A stretch of 64,000 nt of DNA, from NCBI GenBank assembly GCA_947495795.1, contig CANMAI010000004.1, forward strand, positions 1-64,000, read 5' to 3'. Numbering within the stretch: position 1 is the first letter of the stretch; each line of letters begins with the position of its first letter. This document shows, one piece after another, positions 26,052 through 34,830 of the stretch. The DNA comes from an uncultured Paracoccaceae bacterium. GTDB lineage: Bacteria > Pseudomonadota > Alphaproteobacteria > Rhodobacterales > Rhodobacteraceae. The notes beneath the pieces are model-generated. The model had not been told where the DNA came from. It worked only from the letters and a program-made list of their open reading frames with translations, and did not search any database. The position numbers and the translations under genes are program-made.

Positions 26052-26714
26052 ATGGCAAAGACCCGCTCCTACAAACTGCTGTGCCCCATCGCACGAGCGC
26101 TGGACCGCATTGGCGACCGCTGGACTCTGCTGATCCTGCGGGATCTGCATGCCGGGCCTGCACGGTTCTCCGATCTTCAGCACGGATTGACGGGAATTGC
26201 CGCGAACCTGCTGACAGACAGGCTCAACAAGCTGTCGTCCGATGGATTAATCACGAAAACAAGCGGGGCGCATGGCGCTGCGCTGTATGAGTTGACCGCC
26301 CTGGGAGCGCGCACGCGGGACATCATCTTTGAGCTCGCCCTCTTTGGCGGGCGGTTCCAGCCAGAGGCGGAGATTGTCGCACCCGGCAATCTGCGCACTG
26401 TCGCGGTCACTCTCGGTGCTGCCGCGCAACGTGTGGTGCGCGATGGCGATAGTTTCGAAGCGGGCATCATAGTAGACGGGCAGGCGATGTGCCTATCGGC
26501 CCGGAATGGCAAGGCCGAAATGCTCTACCAGCCGGCAAAGGCGCCCGACCTCGTGTTGAACACAAGCTACGCGGCGCTGCTGGCGGTGGCTGAGGGGGAG
26601 ATGGATCTGGAAGAGTTTGCCCGACACCACAGCAGAATGGAGGTGAAAACACCGGGCAAGGACGTCGCGTTCATGGCGCTAATGGCGGCGGCTATGGCGC
26701 TGATGCAGGATTGA
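26052..26714 (+). CDS. HxlR-family transcriptional regulator
   Basis: A 220-residue protein. Residues 1-100 are the HxlR winged helix (CPIARALDRIGDRWTLLILRDLHAG, then FSDLQHGLTGIAANLLTDRLNKL). The extra 120-residue C-terminal part is an SCP2-like hydrophobic-ligand domain, seen in a subset of HxlR proteins. Cys11 in LLCPIA is at the position of the redox-sensing cysteine in relatives such as YodB/HypR. It probably represses itself and the divergent NmrA-like gene via the repeat at 26013-26033. Confidence 0.85.
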   Translation: MAKTRSYKLLCPIARALDRIGDRWTLLILRDLHAGPARFSDLQHGLTGIAANLLTDRLNKLSSDGLITKTSGAHGAALYELTALGARTRDIIFELALFGGRFQPEAEIVAPGNLRTVAVTLGAAAQRVVRDGDSFEAGIIVDGQAMCLSARNGKAEMLYQPAKAPDLVLNTSYAALLAVAEGEMDLEEFARHHSRMEVKTPGKDVAFMALMAAAMALMQD

Positions 26715-26715
26715 A

Positions 26716-26746
26716 GGGCCGATGCCATAAGCAATGGCATCGGCCC
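26716..26746. terminator. 13-bp perfect hairpin between convergent genes
   Basis: GGGCCGATGCCAT (26716-26728) pairs perfectly with ATGGCATCGGCCC (26734-26746) over a 5-base loop. It lies two bases after the HxlR gene and serves the convergent ferredoxin reductase gene too. There is no U-tract on either side. Confidence 0.6.
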
Positions 26747-26772
26747 CATTCCACGCATCAAGGAGAAACGGT

Positions 26773-27561
26773 CTAACCCACGAAAGCCTTTTCCAGTACA
26801 TAGTGGCCCGGCGCGCTGTTGGCACCTTCCTCAAAACCCCTGGCTTCGATCAGCGCCTTGATATCCGTGTTGAGGCCCATCGAGCCACAAATCATCACGC
26901 GATCTTCCTCCGGCGTCAGCTCGGGAAGCCCAAGGTGGGCCGCAAGACGACCGGAACCCATCCAATCTGTGATCCTGCCTGTATTGGGGCTTTCCTCCTT
27001 TGTAGTGGTGGGCACATATCTCACGCGGCCTTTCGCGAACTCACCGATCAGCGGATCCTCCTCAAGGCTATCGATCAGGCGCTTGCCATAGGCCAGATCA
27101 GCGGTCTCGCGGCAGGTGTGGGTGACAATAACATCCTCAAACTTTTCATAAACCTCCGGGTCGCGCAGAAGGCTGGCAAACGGAGCGATGCCAGTGCCTG
27201 TGGCGATCATGTAGAGGCGGCTGCCGGGCAACAGCGCATCGATGACGAGCGTACCGACGGGTTTGGGGCGGAGGATCACCTGATCGCCGGGCCGGATATG
27301 CTGCAGGCGGGATGTCAGGGGGCCGTCCTCTACCTTGATCGAGTAAAAGTCGAGCGTGTCATCCCAGCTCGGCGAAGCGATGGAATAGGCGCGGAGAAGC
27401 GGCTTGCCGTCTTCCCTCGGCAGGCCGATCATCACAAACTCACCAGAGCGGAAGCGGAGGGACTGCGGCCGGGTGAGGCGAAAGGAGAAAAGGCGATCCG
27501 TCCAGTGATGGATTTCGGTAACGGTCTGTGCGTTCGGGATAACGGGTGTCTGGATATTCAT
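26773..27561 (-). CDS. fpr: Ferredoxin-NADP+ reductase
   Basis: A 262-residue flavoprotein of the bacterial Fpr type. The FAD-binding motif is RAYSIAS, the NADP pyrophosphate loop is TGTGIAPFASLLRD, and the C-terminal part is MICGSMGLNTDIKALIEARGFEEG ending ...HYVLEKAFVG. ATG 27561 is used because the frame upstream is not coding-like. It exchanges electrons between NADPH and ferredoxin. It follows the cys operon in the same direction after 83 bases, and could supply electrons to the sulfite reductase, which has no flavoprotein partner here. That link is inference. Confidence 0.92.
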   Translation of the reverse strand: MNIQTPVIPNAQTVTEIHHWTDRLFSFRLTRPQSLRFRSGEFVMIGLPREDGKPLLRAYSIASPSWDDTLDFYSIKVEDGPLTSRLQHIRPGDQVILRPKPVGTLVIDALLPGSRLYMIATGTGIAPFASLLRDPEVYEKFEDVIVTHTCRETADLAYGKRLIDSLEEDPLIGEFAKGRVRYVPTTTKEESPNTGRITDWMGSGRLAAHLGLPELTPEEDRVMICGSMGLNTDIKALIEARGFEEGANSAPGHYVLEKAFVG

Positions 27562-27644
27562 GGCTGATCCTTCAGGGATGGTGGGCGGGGCGTCGCGCGG
27601 CAAAGCCTGCGCGCGCGTCGTCCCTCCATCCCGGTCTCTGGGGG

Positions 27645-28079
27645 TTATTCGGCGGCAAAGAGCCGGGATTGATAGGATTGCGGCAAGCTGACGGCCAGCC
27701 ACTGTTCTTCCGGGTTGCGGGCAGCCTGATCGCTGGAAATCTCCACCTCATCGATCCCCACGCGCAGCGCCGCCCGGAACTGATCGACGAGCACATGGCC
27801 CTCCGCCCGGATGCGGCCGGTATAGCCCAACTGGCGCAACTGGCGGGCCAGGCTGAAGCCCCGGCCATCCGCACTGCTGGCGAAAGGGATGATGATCAGC
27901 TCCAAGCGCTCAAACCAGGGCACGATATCCGCTGCGTCCTGCGCCACATCAAGGCGAAGGCCGAGCGGTTCCTCCTCTGGCAGATCATGGCCGAGCCAGT
28001 AGGCATCGAAATCAAAGATCCGGCCCGCTGCGGGCCAATGCTCGGCCACAAACCCGTTCTTTGTGATTATCTGTGTCAT
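27645..28079 (-). CDS. DUF934 family protein (sulfur operon)
   Basis: A 144-residue protein of the DUF934 family, regularly found at the end of cysI-cysH operons in alpha- and betaproteobacteria. It has the typical mid-region GFSLARQLRQLGYTGRIRAEG. Its biochemical role is not established; an accessory role in sulfite reduction is suggested by context. The ATG at 28079 overlaps the cysH stop by four bases. Confidence 0.85.
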   Translation of the reverse strand: MTQIITKNGFVAEHWPAAGRIFDFDAYWLGHDLPEEEPLGLRLDVAQDAADIVPWFERLELIIIPFASSADGRGFSLARQLRQLGYTGRIRAEGHVLVDQFRAALRVGIDEVEISSDQAARNPEEQWLAVSLPQSYQSRLFAAE

Positions 28080-28807
28080 GATGCTCTCCCTGCCCCCTGG
28101 GCCGTGAAATGGATACCGCATTCTGTCTTCTCGCTGCCCCGCCAACGCCCGGCCCGTGCATCCTCCCCCTGCTCCACTTTTGTGGTGCAGGGCATGCACC
28201 CGATGGAAGGATAGCCATCTGACACCAACGGATGGCGTGGCAGGTTGTGCTGAGCCATGTGGGCAGCAATATCCGCAGGCGCCCATCCGGCGAGCGGGTT
28301 GATCCTGATACGTGCTCCATCGCGCTCGAAATGCCGCATCGCGACGCGGGTGCCGGATTGGAAGCGCTTGCGACCCGAGATCGAGGCTGTGAAATGGCTG
28401 AGCGCCCGCTCCAGCGGTTCCACCTTGCGCATGGCACAGCAGGCATCGGGTTGGGTGAGATGAAGCGCACCGTAGGGATCCCGCCGCTTCAGTTCACGCC
28501 GTGACTGGCTGATGCGGCGCACGTCGGTGAGGCCGAGCCATGAGGTAAGCTCTTCCTGGTAGGCAAGCGTTTGCGGGAAAAGCATCTCCGTATCGAGCAG
28601 CAACACCGGCGCATGTGGGTTGATCTCACTCAACATATGCAGAAGCACGGCACTTTCGGCCCCGAAGGAGGAGACAACGGCAATGCCACCCGCATAGAAG
28701 CGCAGGGCCGCATGGAGGATATCCTCCGGCGGTGCCCCCTTATAGCGGGCGTTCAGAGCCACGACCGAAAGATCGGGCTGAAAGCTTATGCTGCGATCAG
28801 GCCGCAT
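28076..28807 (-). CDS. cysH: Phosphoadenylyl/adenylyl-sulfate reductase
   Basis: A 243-residue thioredoxin-dependent reductase. The PP-motif region is VVSSFGAESAVLLH. The [4Fe-4S]-type cysteines appear as CC (DACCAMRK) and CxxC (GCMPCTT), and the catalytic cysteine is in ECGIHF at the C terminus. The Cys-Cys/Cys-x2-Cys set is typical of APS-using reductases, so APS may be the substrate. It produces sulfite. ATG 28807 overlaps the cysI stop by 11 bases. Confidence 0.9.
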   Translation of the reverse strand: MRPDRSISFQPDLSVVALNARYKGAPPEDILHAALRFYAGGIAVVSSFGAESAVLLHMLSEINPHAPVLLLDTEMLFPQTLAYQEELTSWLGLTDVRRISQSRRELKRRDPYGALHLTQPDACCAMRKVEPLERALSHFTASISGRKRFQSGTRVAMRHFERDGARIRINPLAGWAPADIAAHMAQHNLPRHPLVSDGYPSIGCMPCTTKVEQGEDARAGRWRGSEKTECGIHFTAQGAGRAS

Positions 28808-30455
28808 CGGCGCGTGCTTCCTCTCCGTAAAGAGCCGTTTTGAAGGGGCCCGCGCCGGTGCGGCGGTAAGTTTCAAGGAAGGTTTCCGCCTCGGTTTCGC
28901 GAATATCGAGATAGGCCTCGATCAGCCGCTCCACGGCAAGTACGATCTCATCATAGGCAAAGCCCGGACCAGTGCGTGTGCCGATCGTGGCAGTTTCCGT
29001 ACCATCTCCGCCCAGCGTGATCTGGTAGTTTTCCACTCCCGCCCGATCCAGCCCGAGAATGCCGATATGGCCCACATGATGGTGCCCACAGGCATTGATG
29101 CAGCCAGAGATCTTGATCTTGAGCGGGCCGATATCGCGCTGTGCGTCAAGATCCGCGAAAGTTTCCGAGATCTGCTGAGCGATGGGAATGGAGCGGGCCG
29201 TGGCGAGCGCGCAGTAATCCATGCCCGGGCAGGCAATGATATCAGATACAAGACCTATATTCGCGGTGGCGAGGCCGGCTTCGCGAAGTGCCGCATAGAC
29301 AGCGGGGATATCCGCTTTGTGGACATGCGGCAGAATGACATTCTGCTCATGCGAAATGCGCAGCTCATCATGAGAATACTTTTCGCCAAGATCCGCCAGC
29401 ACCCGCATCTGAGCGCTTGTCGCATCGCCCGGAGTGCCCCCAATGGGCTTGATGGAAACGCTTACAATGGCGTAATCCGGGTTCTTGTGCGCTGCTGTGT
29501 TGGTGTCGATGAAGCTGCGCAGCCCGGCATCATTGAACGGAGCAGGCAGAGGGCGCTTATCCCACTCTGGAGCCGCAAAGCTCGCCTCGATCCGGGCTGC
29601 AACGCTCGCATCCACCTCCGGCAGCAGCCGGTTTTGACGGGCAAAATTGGCCTCGATCCGCTCCTTCAGCGCCTCAAGGCCCGTTTCATGGACGAGGATC
29701 TTGATGCGCGCCTTGTATTTGTTATCACGGCGACCTGAGAGGTTATAAACCTGAAGGATCGCTTCCAGATAGGCGAGCAAGTCCTTTTTCGGCAGGAAAT
29801 CCCGCACGACTTTGCCAATCATGGGTGTGCGGCCAAGGCCACCGCCAATCACAACCTCGTAACCCGGCTCACCAGCGTCATCCCGCACCATGCGGAGCCC
29901 GATATCGTGAGCCTTCGTTACGGCACGGTCATTCGGAGAGCCTGTAACCGCCACTTTGAACTTGCGTGGCAGATAGGCAAACTCGGGATGGTCGGTGGAC
30001 CATTGCCGGATGAGCTCCGCTGTAGGCCGCGGATCCTCGATCTCGTCCGCAGCAGCCCCGGCGAAGTGATCCGCTGTCACGTTGCGAATGCAATTCCCGG
30101 AGGTCTGGATCGCGTGCATTTCCACATCCGCGAGGGCCGCCAACATATCCGGCACATCCTGAAGCTTCGGCCAGTTGAACTGGATGTTCTGACGCGTGGT
30201 GAAATGGCCATAGCCCTTATCCCAAGTATCGGCGATATAGGCCAGCTGGCGCATTTGCCGGGAATTCAGACTGCCGTATGGTACTGCGACGCGCAACATA
30301 TAGGCGTGGAGCTGTAGATAAAGACCGTTCATCAGGCGAAGCGGTTTGAATTCGTCTTCCGTCAGGCTGCCATCAAGGCGGCGCTCTACCTGAGAGCGGA
30401 ACTCCGCTACGCGGGAGTGCACGAAATCGGCGTCGAAATTGGAATAGCTGTACAT
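28797..30455 (-). CDS. cysI: Sulfite reductase hemoprotein (CysI-like)
   Basis: A 552-residue siroheme/[4Fe-4S] protein of the nitrite/sulfite reductase family. The cluster cysteines are in IACPGMDYCALA and ISGCINACGHHHVG; the substrate-binding arginines are in the TTRQNIQFNW and RNVTADH segments. It reduces sulfite to sulfide with six electrons. Absence of a cysJ flavoprotein suggests ferredoxin or another donor. It overlaps its neighbours (TGATG with the DUF2849 gene). Confidence 0.88.
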   Translation of the reverse strand: MYSYSNFDADFVHSRVAEFRSQVERRLDGSLTEDEFKPLRLMNGLYLQLHAYMLRVAVPYGSLNSRQMRQLAYIADTWDKGYGHFTTRQNIQFNWPKLQDVPDMLAALADVEMHAIQTSGNCIRNVTADHFAGAAADEIEDPRPTAELIRQWSTDHPEFAYLPRKFKVAVTGSPNDRAVTKAHDIGLRMVRDDAGEPGYEVVIGGGLGRTPMIGKVVRDFLPKKDLLAYLEAILQVYNLSGRRDNKYKARIKILVHETGLEALKERIEANFARQNRLLPEVDASVAARIEASFAAPEWDKRPLPAPFNDAGLRSFIDTNTAAHKNPDYAIVSVSIKPIGGTPGDATSAQMRVLADLGEKYSHDELRISHEQNVILPHVHKADIPAVYAALREAGLATANIGLVSDIIACPGMDYCALATARSIPIAQQISETFADLDAQRDIGPLKIKISGCINACGHHHVGHIGILGLDRAGVENYQITLGGDGTETATIGTRTGPGFAYDEIVLAVERLIEAYLDIRETEAETFLETYRRTGAGPFKTALYGEEARADAA

Positions 30456-30754
30456 CAGAGTTCCGCCTGTTTGCCGTGGAAATAGTTGGAGGGGCCCCGC
30501 GTGCGAAACGCCTCGCGGAAATGGACGGGCGCGGGGCCCTCTTCGGTGCGCTCCGCATCGGCAAGATAAACGCCGACGATCTCTTGCGGAAAGACTGAGG
30601 CCTTGGCGAGCAACGCTTCGGCGGCTTCCGGTGTTTCCGCAAGCGTGGCCTCCGAATGGCGGCGCGTCCAGCCACCTTCGGCGGTGAAATACACAACATC
30701 GCCTTCGAGAAGGTGGTTGCCGGTGGCAACCTTGGGAAGGAATTTACGGGCCAT
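30455..30754 (-). CDS. DUF2849 family protein (sulfur operon)
   Basis: A 99-residue soluble protein of the DUF2849 family, found between cysG and cysI in alphaproteobacteria. It starts MARKFLPKVATGNHLLEGDVVYF and has no signal peptide. ATG 30754 overlaps the cysG stop as TGATG, and its own stop overlaps the cysI start in the same way, showing tight translational coupling. Function is unknown; the conserved position suggests help in siroheme delivery or sulfite reduction. Confidence 0.85.
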   Translation of the reverse strand: MARKFLPKVATGNHLLEGDVVYFTAEGGWTRRHSEATLAETPEAAEALLAKASVFPQEIVGVYLADAERTEEGPAPVHFREAFRTRGPSNYFHGKQAEL

Positions 30755-32151
30755 CAGAGAGCCTCCTGCAATTGGAGTTCGGGTTCCTTGGCCACTGCCA
30801 CCGCCGCGCGGGGCGTGAGGCCGAGGAAGAGCATGACCGGACCAGAGGGCTTGGCGGCTTCCAGCGTCTCCGGCAGGCCAATAAGGGTTGCGGTGATTAC
30901 GCGCTGATTTGATCGGGAGGCGTTCTCGATGGCTGTCACGGGTGTATCTTCCGCGCAACCGTGGATCATAAGCCGACCACGCAGAAAGGTGGATGCCTTC
31001 ACACCCATATAGATCGCGGCCACAGCACCCGGTTTGGCGAGATCGCGCCAGTCCTGCTCCGCAAAGCCCTTCACATCGTGGCCGGTGAGGATGCGGATCG
31101 AGGAATTGCGCCCGCGCTTGGTCAGGCTTGCCTTGATGGAGGCCGCGGCGGCGGCGGCGGATGTGATGCCCGGGACGATATCAAAGGCAACTCCCGCGGC
31201 ATCCAGGGCATCCATCTCCTCATCGAGCCGCCCGAAAATGCCCGGATCGCCGGATTTGAGGCGCACGACATTGGCGCACTTGCCATGCCTCACCAGAAGG
31301 TCGTTGATGTCCTCCTGCTTCCACGCGGGGCCATAGGGGATCTTGCCAACCTCGATCACCTGCGCCTCCCGGCGAGCGAGTTCGAGAATTGGGGCTGGCA
31401 CCAGCCGGTCGTGGATCACGACTTCTGCCTCGTGCAGAAGGCGGCGGGCCTTGAGCGTGAGAAGTTCGGGATCGCCCGGGCCGGTACCGACGAGCCAGAC
31501 ATGGCCAGGTGTGGGCCGGGCAGCGAGTTCATCTATCAGCAGTTCCTCAAGCGCCAGCTCGGTCGCGCGGCGGCCATCCTTGATCGCTTCGGGCCCACGC
31601 TCAAAATAGAACCGGCTCCAGAAATTGCGGCGCTTGGGACCCATCGGCAGTACATCCGCATGCTTGCGAAAAGCCTGACCGATGCGTGCGAGAAGGCCGA
31701 GGGAAGTGGGAAGCTGCTCCTCCAGCTCCGCCTTGATCTTGCGGGCCAGGATAGGGGCCGCCCCTTCTGTGCCGATGGCAATCGTCACTGGGTCCCGATC
31801 CACGATGGCCGGTGTGATGAACTGGCTGTCTTCGAGATTGTCGACGATGTTGGTCAGCGCACCTGCTGCGCGGCCGATCTCCACCGCTGCTAAATCCAGC
31901 GCCTCATCTTCATTGGCGGCATAGAGCATCGCGGCGCAGGTCGCGTCACCATGATCCAGCGGGCGGGAGTGAAGCGTGATACGCCCCTCGCGCGCCCATT
32001 GGCACACCTGCTCTGCCGCGTCGATGCCGTAGACATTGATCCGCGCCTCAGTCTTCAGAAGCAGCCGCAGTTTCGCGACGGCGCACTCCCCGGCACCGGA
32101 CACGACAACGCGTCGCCCGCGAAGGTTCAGGAAAACAGGGAAATGCCGCAT
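30754..32151 (-). CDS. cysG: Siroheme synthase
   Basis: A 465-residue fusion: N-terminal precorrin-2 dehydrogenase/ferrochelatase (residues about 1-200, FPVFLNLRGRRVVVSGAGECA, with GECA where GGG is more usual) and C-terminal uroporphyrinogen III methyltransferase (LVGTGPGDPELLTLKA, VVRLKSGDPGIFGR, VPGITSA). It supplies the siroheme of CysI. It is the first gene of the operon and divergent from the Lrp-type regulator. Confidence 0.93.
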   Translation of the reverse strand: MRHFPVFLNLRGRRVVVSGAGECAVAKLRLLLKTEARINVYGIDAAEQVCQWAREGRITLHSRPLDHGDATCAAMLYAANEDEALDLAAVEIGRAAGALTNIVDNLEDSQFITPAIVDRDPVTIAIGTEGAAPILARKIKAELEEQLPTSLGLLARIGQAFRKHADVLPMGPKRRNFWSRFYFERGPEAIKDGRRATELALEELLIDELAARPTPGHVWLVGTGPGDPELLTLKARRLLHEAEVVIHDRLVPAPILELARREAQVIEVGKIPYGPAWKQEDINDLLVRHGKCANVVRLKSGDPGIFGRLDEEMDALDAAGVAFDIVPGITSAAAAAASIKASLTKRGRNSSIRILTGHDVKGFAEQDWRDLAKPGAVAAIYMGVKASTFLRGRLMIHGCAEDTPVTAIENASRSNQRVITATLIGLPETLEAAKPSGPVMLFLGLTPRAAVAVAKEPELQLQEAL

Positions 32152-32289
32152 CAGAGAATTCCTTTCGTCGTCACGTCTTAATATAGACTATTTTCCCAAT
32201 ATGTTGCGAGTACGGCTTGCAGATAAGGATGTTGTTCTGCTATGCGCGACAGACAGGAACAAACGCACTGCTTTCAGGGAGAAGTTGGA

Positions 32290-32751
32290 ATGGCCGCCGC
32301 ATTGGATGCTCTGGACAGGAAGATCCTTGCTGCCCTTCAAGAGGACGCCTCACGATCTCTTGAGGATCTGGCGCGGGTTGTGGGGGGATCAAAGACGCCT
32401 GTGTGGAATCGTATCCGCAAACTGAAGGAGGCTGGCGTGATCACCGGAGAGGTGGTGCTGCTGGACCCGGAGGCACTGGGGCTGGACGCCTGTTTCTTTG
32501 TACTCGTTCGCACTGCGGAGCATGATGCAGGCTGGCTGAAACGCTTCATGGAAGCACTGCACAACCGGCCAGAAGTGGTGGAGGCGCACAGGCTGGCGGG
32601 GGATATCGACTATATCCTGAAGGTCCGTGTACCGAACGCAAAGGCCTATGATGACTTCTATAGGGCGCTGATTGCTGAGGTGTCCATCTTCAATGTGACG
32701 TCTCAGCTTTCGATGGAAGAGATCAAGTCGACAACTGCTCTGCCTATATAG
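32290..32751 (+). CDS. Lrp/AsnC-family transcriptional regulator
   Basis: A 153-residue protein: N-terminal helix-turn-helix (LDALDRKILAALQEDASRSLEDLARVVG, shown in parts) and C-terminal RAM ligand domain (GDIDYILKVRVPNAKAYDDFY). ATG 32290 follows AGGGAGAAG; an upstream ATG at 32242 lacks such a site. It is divergent from cysG with 138 bases between, so it most likely controls the sulfur operon, perhaps in response to a sulfur amino acid. This type of neighbour is common in alphaproteobacteria. Confidence 0.85.
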   Translation: MAAALDALDRKILAALQEDASRSLEDLARVVGGSKTPVWNRIRKLKEAGVITGEVVLLDPEALGLDACFFVLVRTAEHDAGWLKRFMEALHNRPEVVEAHRLAGDIDYILKVRVPNAKAYDDFYRALIAEVSIFNVTSQLSMEEIKSTTALPI

Positions 32752-32843
32752 GTATTCGGCAAACACTTTATCTTTTGTTAACCCAACCCACGGACCATTC
32801 TGGTGATCGGTCAGTGTCAAATTCGCTTATCTTCGGAAACCAG

Positions 32844-33536
32844 ATGCGCAGTTTTCTTCTCGTTATCACATGCATACTTTTGCCGGTGCCAGGTATCAGT
32901 ACAGCACAAGACGTCGAAGCCGCGATGCAGTGCAGACACTATGTCGAAGATGAGAAACGGCTTGCCTGCTATGACCGCACAATGGAAGGGGACAGGGGGG
33001 CCGTTGCCCTGAAACCTGCACCCCAGCCGCAGCAGGCTTCAGATACGGACGATGAAGCGCTGGCTGATGTGAATAAGGATGATACCGGCAAATGGAATGT
33101 CAGCGTCGATCGCTCTCGAATGACCGACCAAACCAACGTTTTCGTGCGGCTGTCGAGCAACGATAAGGTTCGCCATCAATACACACATCAGGGCAACGGA
33201 TACGCGGAGCTTTGGCTGAGGTGCATGGAGAATACAACAGCTATTCTGGTAACAATGGATGGCGAATTTTTGACTGATAACCAGAGCTATGGACGGGTTG
33301 AGTATCGTGTTGGCGAGAGCAAAATGGCCTCTGTTCGCATGAATGCGAGCACCGACAACAAGGCTCTTGGGCTTTGGAGCGGACGATCTGCAATCCCATT
33401 CATCAAGAAGTTGCTTGGACAAGACAAATTGCTGCTCCGGATTACTCCCTACAACGAGAGTTCGCAGACTATGGCGTTTGACATCTCGGGAGTGGATACG
33501 GCTGTGGATGGCCTTCGAAAGGAATGTGGTTGGTAG
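32844..33536 (+). CDS. VasI-like exported protein (type VI secretion-associated family)
   Basis: A 230-residue protein with a signal peptide (MRSFLLVITCILLPVPGIS, cleavage near TAQ-D). It has the VasI/TagO pattern: CRHYVEDEKRLACYDR near the start, then DRSRMTDQTNVFVRL, LRCMENTTAIL, VEYRVGE and the final CGW. In Vibrio the VasI gene lies in a type VI secretion cluster, but no other such gene occurs here, so it is an orphan. ATG 32844 is chosen for the signal peptide. Half a CtrA-like site (TTTA-n7-TTAAC) lies at 32767-32782. Confidence 0.75.
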   Translation: MRSFLLVITCILLPVPGISTAQDVEAAMQCRHYVEDEKRLACYDRTMEGDRGAVALKPAPQPQQASDTDDEALADVNKDDTGKWNVSVDRSRMTDQTNVFVRLSSNDKVRHQYTHQGNGYAELWLRCMENTTAILVTMDGEFLTDNQSYGRVEYRVGESKMASVRMNASTDNKALGLWSGRSAIPFIKKLLGQDKLLLRITPYNESSQTMAFDISGVDTAVDGLRKECGW

Positions 33537-33567
33537 GCGAGATATCGTGCGCATCCCGATCCTCACT

Positions 33568-34221
33568 TCACAATAGATGCCCCGTTTTTACGTAGATCAA
33601 GCAGCCTTCATCGGAGCGGGGTGTATGCTCTGAGAGGTGCGGGCTGCGGAGCCATGTGCCGGCGGGATAGTCTCCGTGTTCGTCCTGAAATACGCCTTCC
33701 AACACGAGAATTTCCTCACCACCCCAGTGTGAGTGGTGGTTGAAGCGGGTGCCTGGTTGCCAGCGGACAAGCGCCACGTTTTCACCTGGCGCAGAGTGGA
33801 GGGGCAGAACGGAAAGGCCTTCGCCACTGCCTGGGTGGAAGGGCGCGGCTGTTGTATCCACATGAAAATGCGCAGTATCATCCTCGGCAAACTGGTGGAG
33901 CTTCACGAAGATCGTGCAGCCCTCCCTGGTGTGCGGTTTGTGGCTGGTACCGATCGGGTTCCGCACATAGGTACCCGCCGGGTAATCGCCGCTTTCATCG
34001 GAAAACACGCCTTCCAGCACAAGATATTCCTCCCCGCCATCATGAGTGTGCGCCTCAAAGCTGCTCTCCGGCGCGAAACGCACGATTGTCGTGGCCCGCG
34101 CCACTTCCTTGCCTACGCGGTCCAGCATCATGCGTTCCACACCGGCGGAGGGCGAGGCTTTCCAGCTATAATCCTCCGGGCGCATAACGGCCCGCTTGGT
34201 GAAATCGGCATTGATCCGCAT
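33568..34221 (-). CDS. ChrR-like double-cupin protein
   Basis: A 217-residue bicupin. Each half has a cupin metal motif: FEAHTHDGGEEYLVLEGVF and FNHHSHWGGEEILVLEGVF, with two His, and Glu as likely ligands. It resembles the cupin part of ChrR anti-sigma factors but lacks their N-terminal zinc anti-sigma domain, so it is not an anti-sigma factor itself. It may bind a metal or act on a small molecule. It lies 18 bases after the TetR gene in the same direction and probably shares its promoter. Confidence 0.8.
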   Translation of the reverse strand: MRINADFTKRAVMRPEDYSWKASPSAGVERMMLDRVGKEVARATTIVRFAPESSFEAHTHDGGEEYLVLEGVFSDESGDYPAGTYVRNPIGTSHKPHTREGCTIFVKLHQFAEDDTAHFHVDTTAAPFHPGSGEGLSVLPLHSAPGENVALVRWQPGTRFNHHSHWGGEEILVLEGVFQDEHGDYPAGTWLRSPHLSEHTPRSDEGCLIYVKTGHLL

Positions 34222-34239
34222 GGTGCTTTCTCCTTCGGT

Positions 34240-34830
34240 TCAGGTGTGCCCGGCCAGTGCGTCGCCTGGAATGGTGTGCGGGTGCTCTGCAAGTATTGCT
34301 GTCGCCCTGTCAAAATATGCAGGATCCTCTGCGGCGCGCGCCATGAGTTGCCCGCCCTCAGCTATCGCGAGACAGGAGTGAGCCTGCTGCGCGGCATTTG
34401 AGACAGATACCGAACCATCGACAGCCCCGCGCTCAAATAGACGCGTGAGCCAAGCGACACTATCGGCATGGAATGCGTTGAGTTCGGTGAGTACCACCTC
34501 ATCAAAACTATCTCTACCCGCGCTGAATGCGACGCAAAGACATAGTTGCTGGCCTTCGGAAAGGGCGGTGCGGTAAAGCGCGAGATAGGCTTCGAGTTGT
34601 GCGGCAGCGGTGGGTGCTTCCGCTTCGATCCTGCCCAGTGCAGCGAAAAACACCTCGCGGTAGCGGCGAATGAGAGCGAGCGCCAGATCGGCCTTCGTTG
34701 GAAAATGATGATGAATGCTCGCTTTCCGAATGGCTACTACCTTCGCTAGATCGGCATAGCTGAACGCATCGAAGCCACGGGTGCGCGCCAGTGTTTCAGC
34801 GGTATCAAGAAGGACATCTCTGGTTTTCAT
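34240..34830 (-). CDS. TetR-family transcriptional regulator
   Basis: A 196-residue regulator: N-terminal TetR helix-turn-helix (LLDTAETLARTRGFDAFSYA, then AIRKASIHHHFPTKADLALAL) and a TetR_C domain with two cysteines (LCLCVAFSAGRDSF) typical of the YjdC/NemR-like group responding to electrophiles. ATG 34830 is chosen; a TTG at 34836 lies inside the operator palindrome. The gene is preceded immediately by a 24-bp palindrome, so autoregulation together with the downstream cupin gene is likely. Confidence 0.88.
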   Translation of the reverse strand: MKTRDVLLDTAETLARTRGFDAFSYADLAKVVAIRKASIHHHFPTKADLALALIRRYREVFFAALGRIEAEAPTAAAQLEAYLALYRTALSEGQQLCLCVAFSAGRDSFDEVVLTELNAFHADSVAWLTRLFERGAVDGSVSVSNAAQQAHSCLAIAEGGQLMARAAEDPAYFDRATAILAEHPHTIPGDALAGHT

